NCBI RefSeq assembly: GCF_004339805.1
Contig: NZ_SLUI01000019.1
Span: forward strand, 1 to 64,000
Source of the DNA: Anaerospora hongkongensis
GTDB lineage: Bacteria; Bacillota; Negativicutes; Sporomusales; DSM-15969
Reading direction: 5' to 3'
Length of the DNA: 64,000 bases
The translations under genes and the position numbers were made by a program. Under the pieces are notes generated by a model that was given only the letters and a program-made list of their open reading frames with translations, was not told the DNA's origin and searched no databases. Shown one piece after another: positions 62,446 through 64,000 of the stretch. Position 1 is the first letter of the stretch; every line of letters begins with the position of its first letter.

Positions 62446-64000
62446 CTAATTCTCCTCCTTTATATAGTCCTGTAAGGCTTTTACTCTGACAATATTCTTC
62501 CCTTTTGTTAATTCCAGTACATTGAGCATTTCCCTTGCTGTGTCAATGGAGGTAAGGCAGGGCACGGCGTGTTCAACGGCAGCACGGCGGATTTTAAAGC
62601 CATCCCGCTCAGGCAGCTTTCCTCTGGTTAACGTGTTGACTACCATATGAATGTGACCATCTTTAATATAGTCGGCAATATTGCGGCCTTCTTCATGTAC
62701 TTTGTGTACCTGCTCCACCTCAAGGCCAAGCTGGCGCAAATGACCGGCAGTACCCGATGTTGCCGCCAAACGGTAGCCAAGCTGCACAAACCGTTGTGCC
62801 AGTGCACCGGCCTCCTCTTTATCCCGGTCGGCAACCGTCAATAATACAGTCCCTGCTGCCGGTATATTCATGCCAGCAGCAGTAACTGCCTTATAGAGGG
62901 CAGCGCCATACTGGTGGTCGATTCCCATAACCTCGCCGGTCGATTTCATCTCCGGCCCCAGTGATATCTCGACAAGCCCCATTTTAGCAAAGGAGAAGAC
63001 CGGTGCTTTAACGGCAATGTACGGTCTGTTTGGCAGCAAGCCCGAAGACCAGCCCATACCGGCTAAAGTGTCGCCAAGCGCAATCCTTGTAGCAAGCTTT
63101 ACCATCGGTACACCGGTCACTTTGCTCAGGAAAGGAATGGTACGGCTGGAGCGTGGATTCACTTCCAGAACATATACCTCATCATTGACAACTACATATT
63201 GGATGTTAATCACGCCGCGGATTGCAAGTCCTAGTGCCAGCGAGCGCGTGTAAGCGGCAATAGTGGCGATTACTTCCTGGCTTAGATTCTGCGGTGGGTA
63301 AACGGCTATGCTGTCTCCGGAGTGGACACCGGCCCGTTCAATGTGTTCCATAATTCCCGGAATCAATACATCCTGCCCGTCGGCAATTGCATCGACTTCC
63401 ACTTCCCGGCCCACCATGTAGCGATCAATGAGGACCGGATGCTCAGGTGAAGCATGGACAGCCTCGGTAAGGTAGCTGAGCAATTCGTCGTCATGGTAAA
63501 CGATTTCCATAGCACGGCCGCCCAGTACATAAGAAGGACGAACAATCAGCGGATAACCGAGCTCTTTAGCTGCCTGAAGCGCTTCGTCTACTCCTGTTAC
63601 ACTGGCTCCTCTAGGTCGCGGAATTTGCAGCTCTTCCAGGAGTTGGTCAAATTTCTCCCGATTTTCCGCTCTGTCAATATTATCTACACTTGTTCCTTTT
63701 ATTGCCACCCCGGCCTGATACAGCGGTGCCGCCAGATTAATGGCCGTTTGCCCGCCAAATTGAACGATGACACCTTCCGGCTGTTCTTTCGCAACAATAT
63801 TCAAAACATCTTCCGGTGTAAGCGGTTCAAAGTAGAGACTGTCGGATGTATCAAAATCGGTGCTCACCGTTTCGGGATTATTATTGATAATAACGGAATT
63901 TACGCCCGCTTCTCTCAGTGCCCAGGCTGAGTGAACCGAACAATAGTCAAATTCGATTCCCTGCCCGATCCGGATAGGCCCCGAACCAAGCACCAGCACC
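62446..64000 (-). CDS. carB: Carbamoyl-phosphate synthase large subunit, C-terminal half (cut by window end)
   Basis: Begins outside the window. The visible 517 residues cover the second synthetase half ([24 protein letters not shown], [44 protein letters not shown]) and the C-terminal MGS-like allosteric domain (about last 140 residues; [20 protein letters not shown]). Makes carbamoyl phosphate for pyrimidine and arginine. Followed without gap by pyrK and pyrD, so it is the pyr operon copy. Confidence 0.96.
   Translation of the reverse strand, partial: VLVLGSGPIRIGQGIEFDYCSVHSAWALREAGVNSVIINNNPETVSTDFDTSDSLYFEPLTPEDVLNIVAKEQPEGVIVQFGGQTAINLAAPLYQAGVAIKGTSVDNIDRAENREKFDQLLEELQIPRPRGASVTGVDEALQAAKELGYPLIVRPSYVLGGRAMEIVYHDDELLSYLTEAVHASPEHPVLIDRYMVGREVEVDAIADGQDVLIPGIMEHIERAGVHSGDSIAVYPPQNLSQEVIATIAAYTRSLALGLAIRGVINIQYVVVNDEVYVLEVNPRSSRTIPFLSKVTGVPMVKLATRIALGDTLAGMGWSSGLLPNRPYIAVKAPVFSFAKMGLVEISLGPEMKSTGEVMGIDHQYGAALYKAVTAAGMNIPAAGTVLLTVADRDKEEAGALAQRFVQLGYRLAATSGTAGHLRQLGLEVEQVHKVHEEGRNIADYIKDGHIHMVVNTLTRGKLPERDGFKIRRAAVEHAVPCLTSIDTAREMLNVLELTKGKNIVRVKALQDYIKEEN

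Overview
The window looks like a chromosomal segment from a spore-forming diderm Firmicute (class Negativicutes, probably a Sporomusa/Pelosinus-type organism; the taxon is an inference). The reason is the combination in one locus of a full lipid A/Kdo/LPS-export set, BamA, TamB, Skp-like chaperones, an SLH-domain porin, a TolC and an Mla system with genuine endospore genes (spoIIID, spoIID, a SpoIIQ-like M23 protein, ywmB) and flagellar P/L-ring genes. Nearly everything is on the minus strand; the only plus-strand genes are a four-gene dTDP-rhamnose operon.

Layout, left to right (transcription mostly right to left). 0-1.3 kb: OmpM-type porin with a long leader and its own terminator. 2.2-19.6 kb: one long LPS operon, in transcription order lpxC-fabZ-lpxA-lpxI-lpxB-msbA-waaA-lpxK-kdsB-kdsA-kdsD-kdsC-lpxL-lptC-lptA-lptB-lptF/G-DUF3084, starting at a good sigma-A promoter in front of lpxC and ending in a strong terminator. 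19.7-23.0 kb: a two-gene ABC system made of a GlnQ-type ATPase and a very unusual 778-residue membrane protein whose extreme C-terminus carries an EAA-like coupling motif. 23.1-36.8 kb: an outer-membrane assembly operon, tamB-sigma factor-single-pass membrane protein-bamA-unknown envelope protein-three skp/ompH genes-lpxD-small beta-barrel-second lpxL. 37-41.2 kb: mlaE-mlaF-mlaD (MlaD with a long C-terminal extension) followed by tolC with its own promoter and operator-like palindrome.

41.9-45.4 kb holds an S55 (SpoIVB-type) peptidase, a small membrane-anchored biotinyl/lipoyl-like protein and an AMIN plus phosphodiester-glycosidase protein. 45.7-56.9 kb is the locus known from Bacillus as ywmB-murAA-spoIID-spoIIQ...spoIIID-mbl-flhO-flhP, here extended with flgA-flgH-flgI-flgJ, the genes for crossing an outer membrane. 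57.1-60.5 kb is rfbBACD (rhamnose for O-antigen or surface glycan). 60.8-64 kb is the end of a pyrimidine operon (carB-pyrK-pyrD); carB runs off the window.

Intergenic DNA carries at least four repeat families: a ~40-55 bp ATGAGAT...ATCTCAT hairpin element placed inside operons, a ~200 bp element next to flagellar genes with compensatory changes in its stem, a ~170 bp hairpin element at the edges of operons (1.7-2.1, 41.4-41.8, 60.6 kb), and a 58 bp near-perfect palindrome. I saw no tRNA, rRNA, CRISPR array, transposase or prophage gene.
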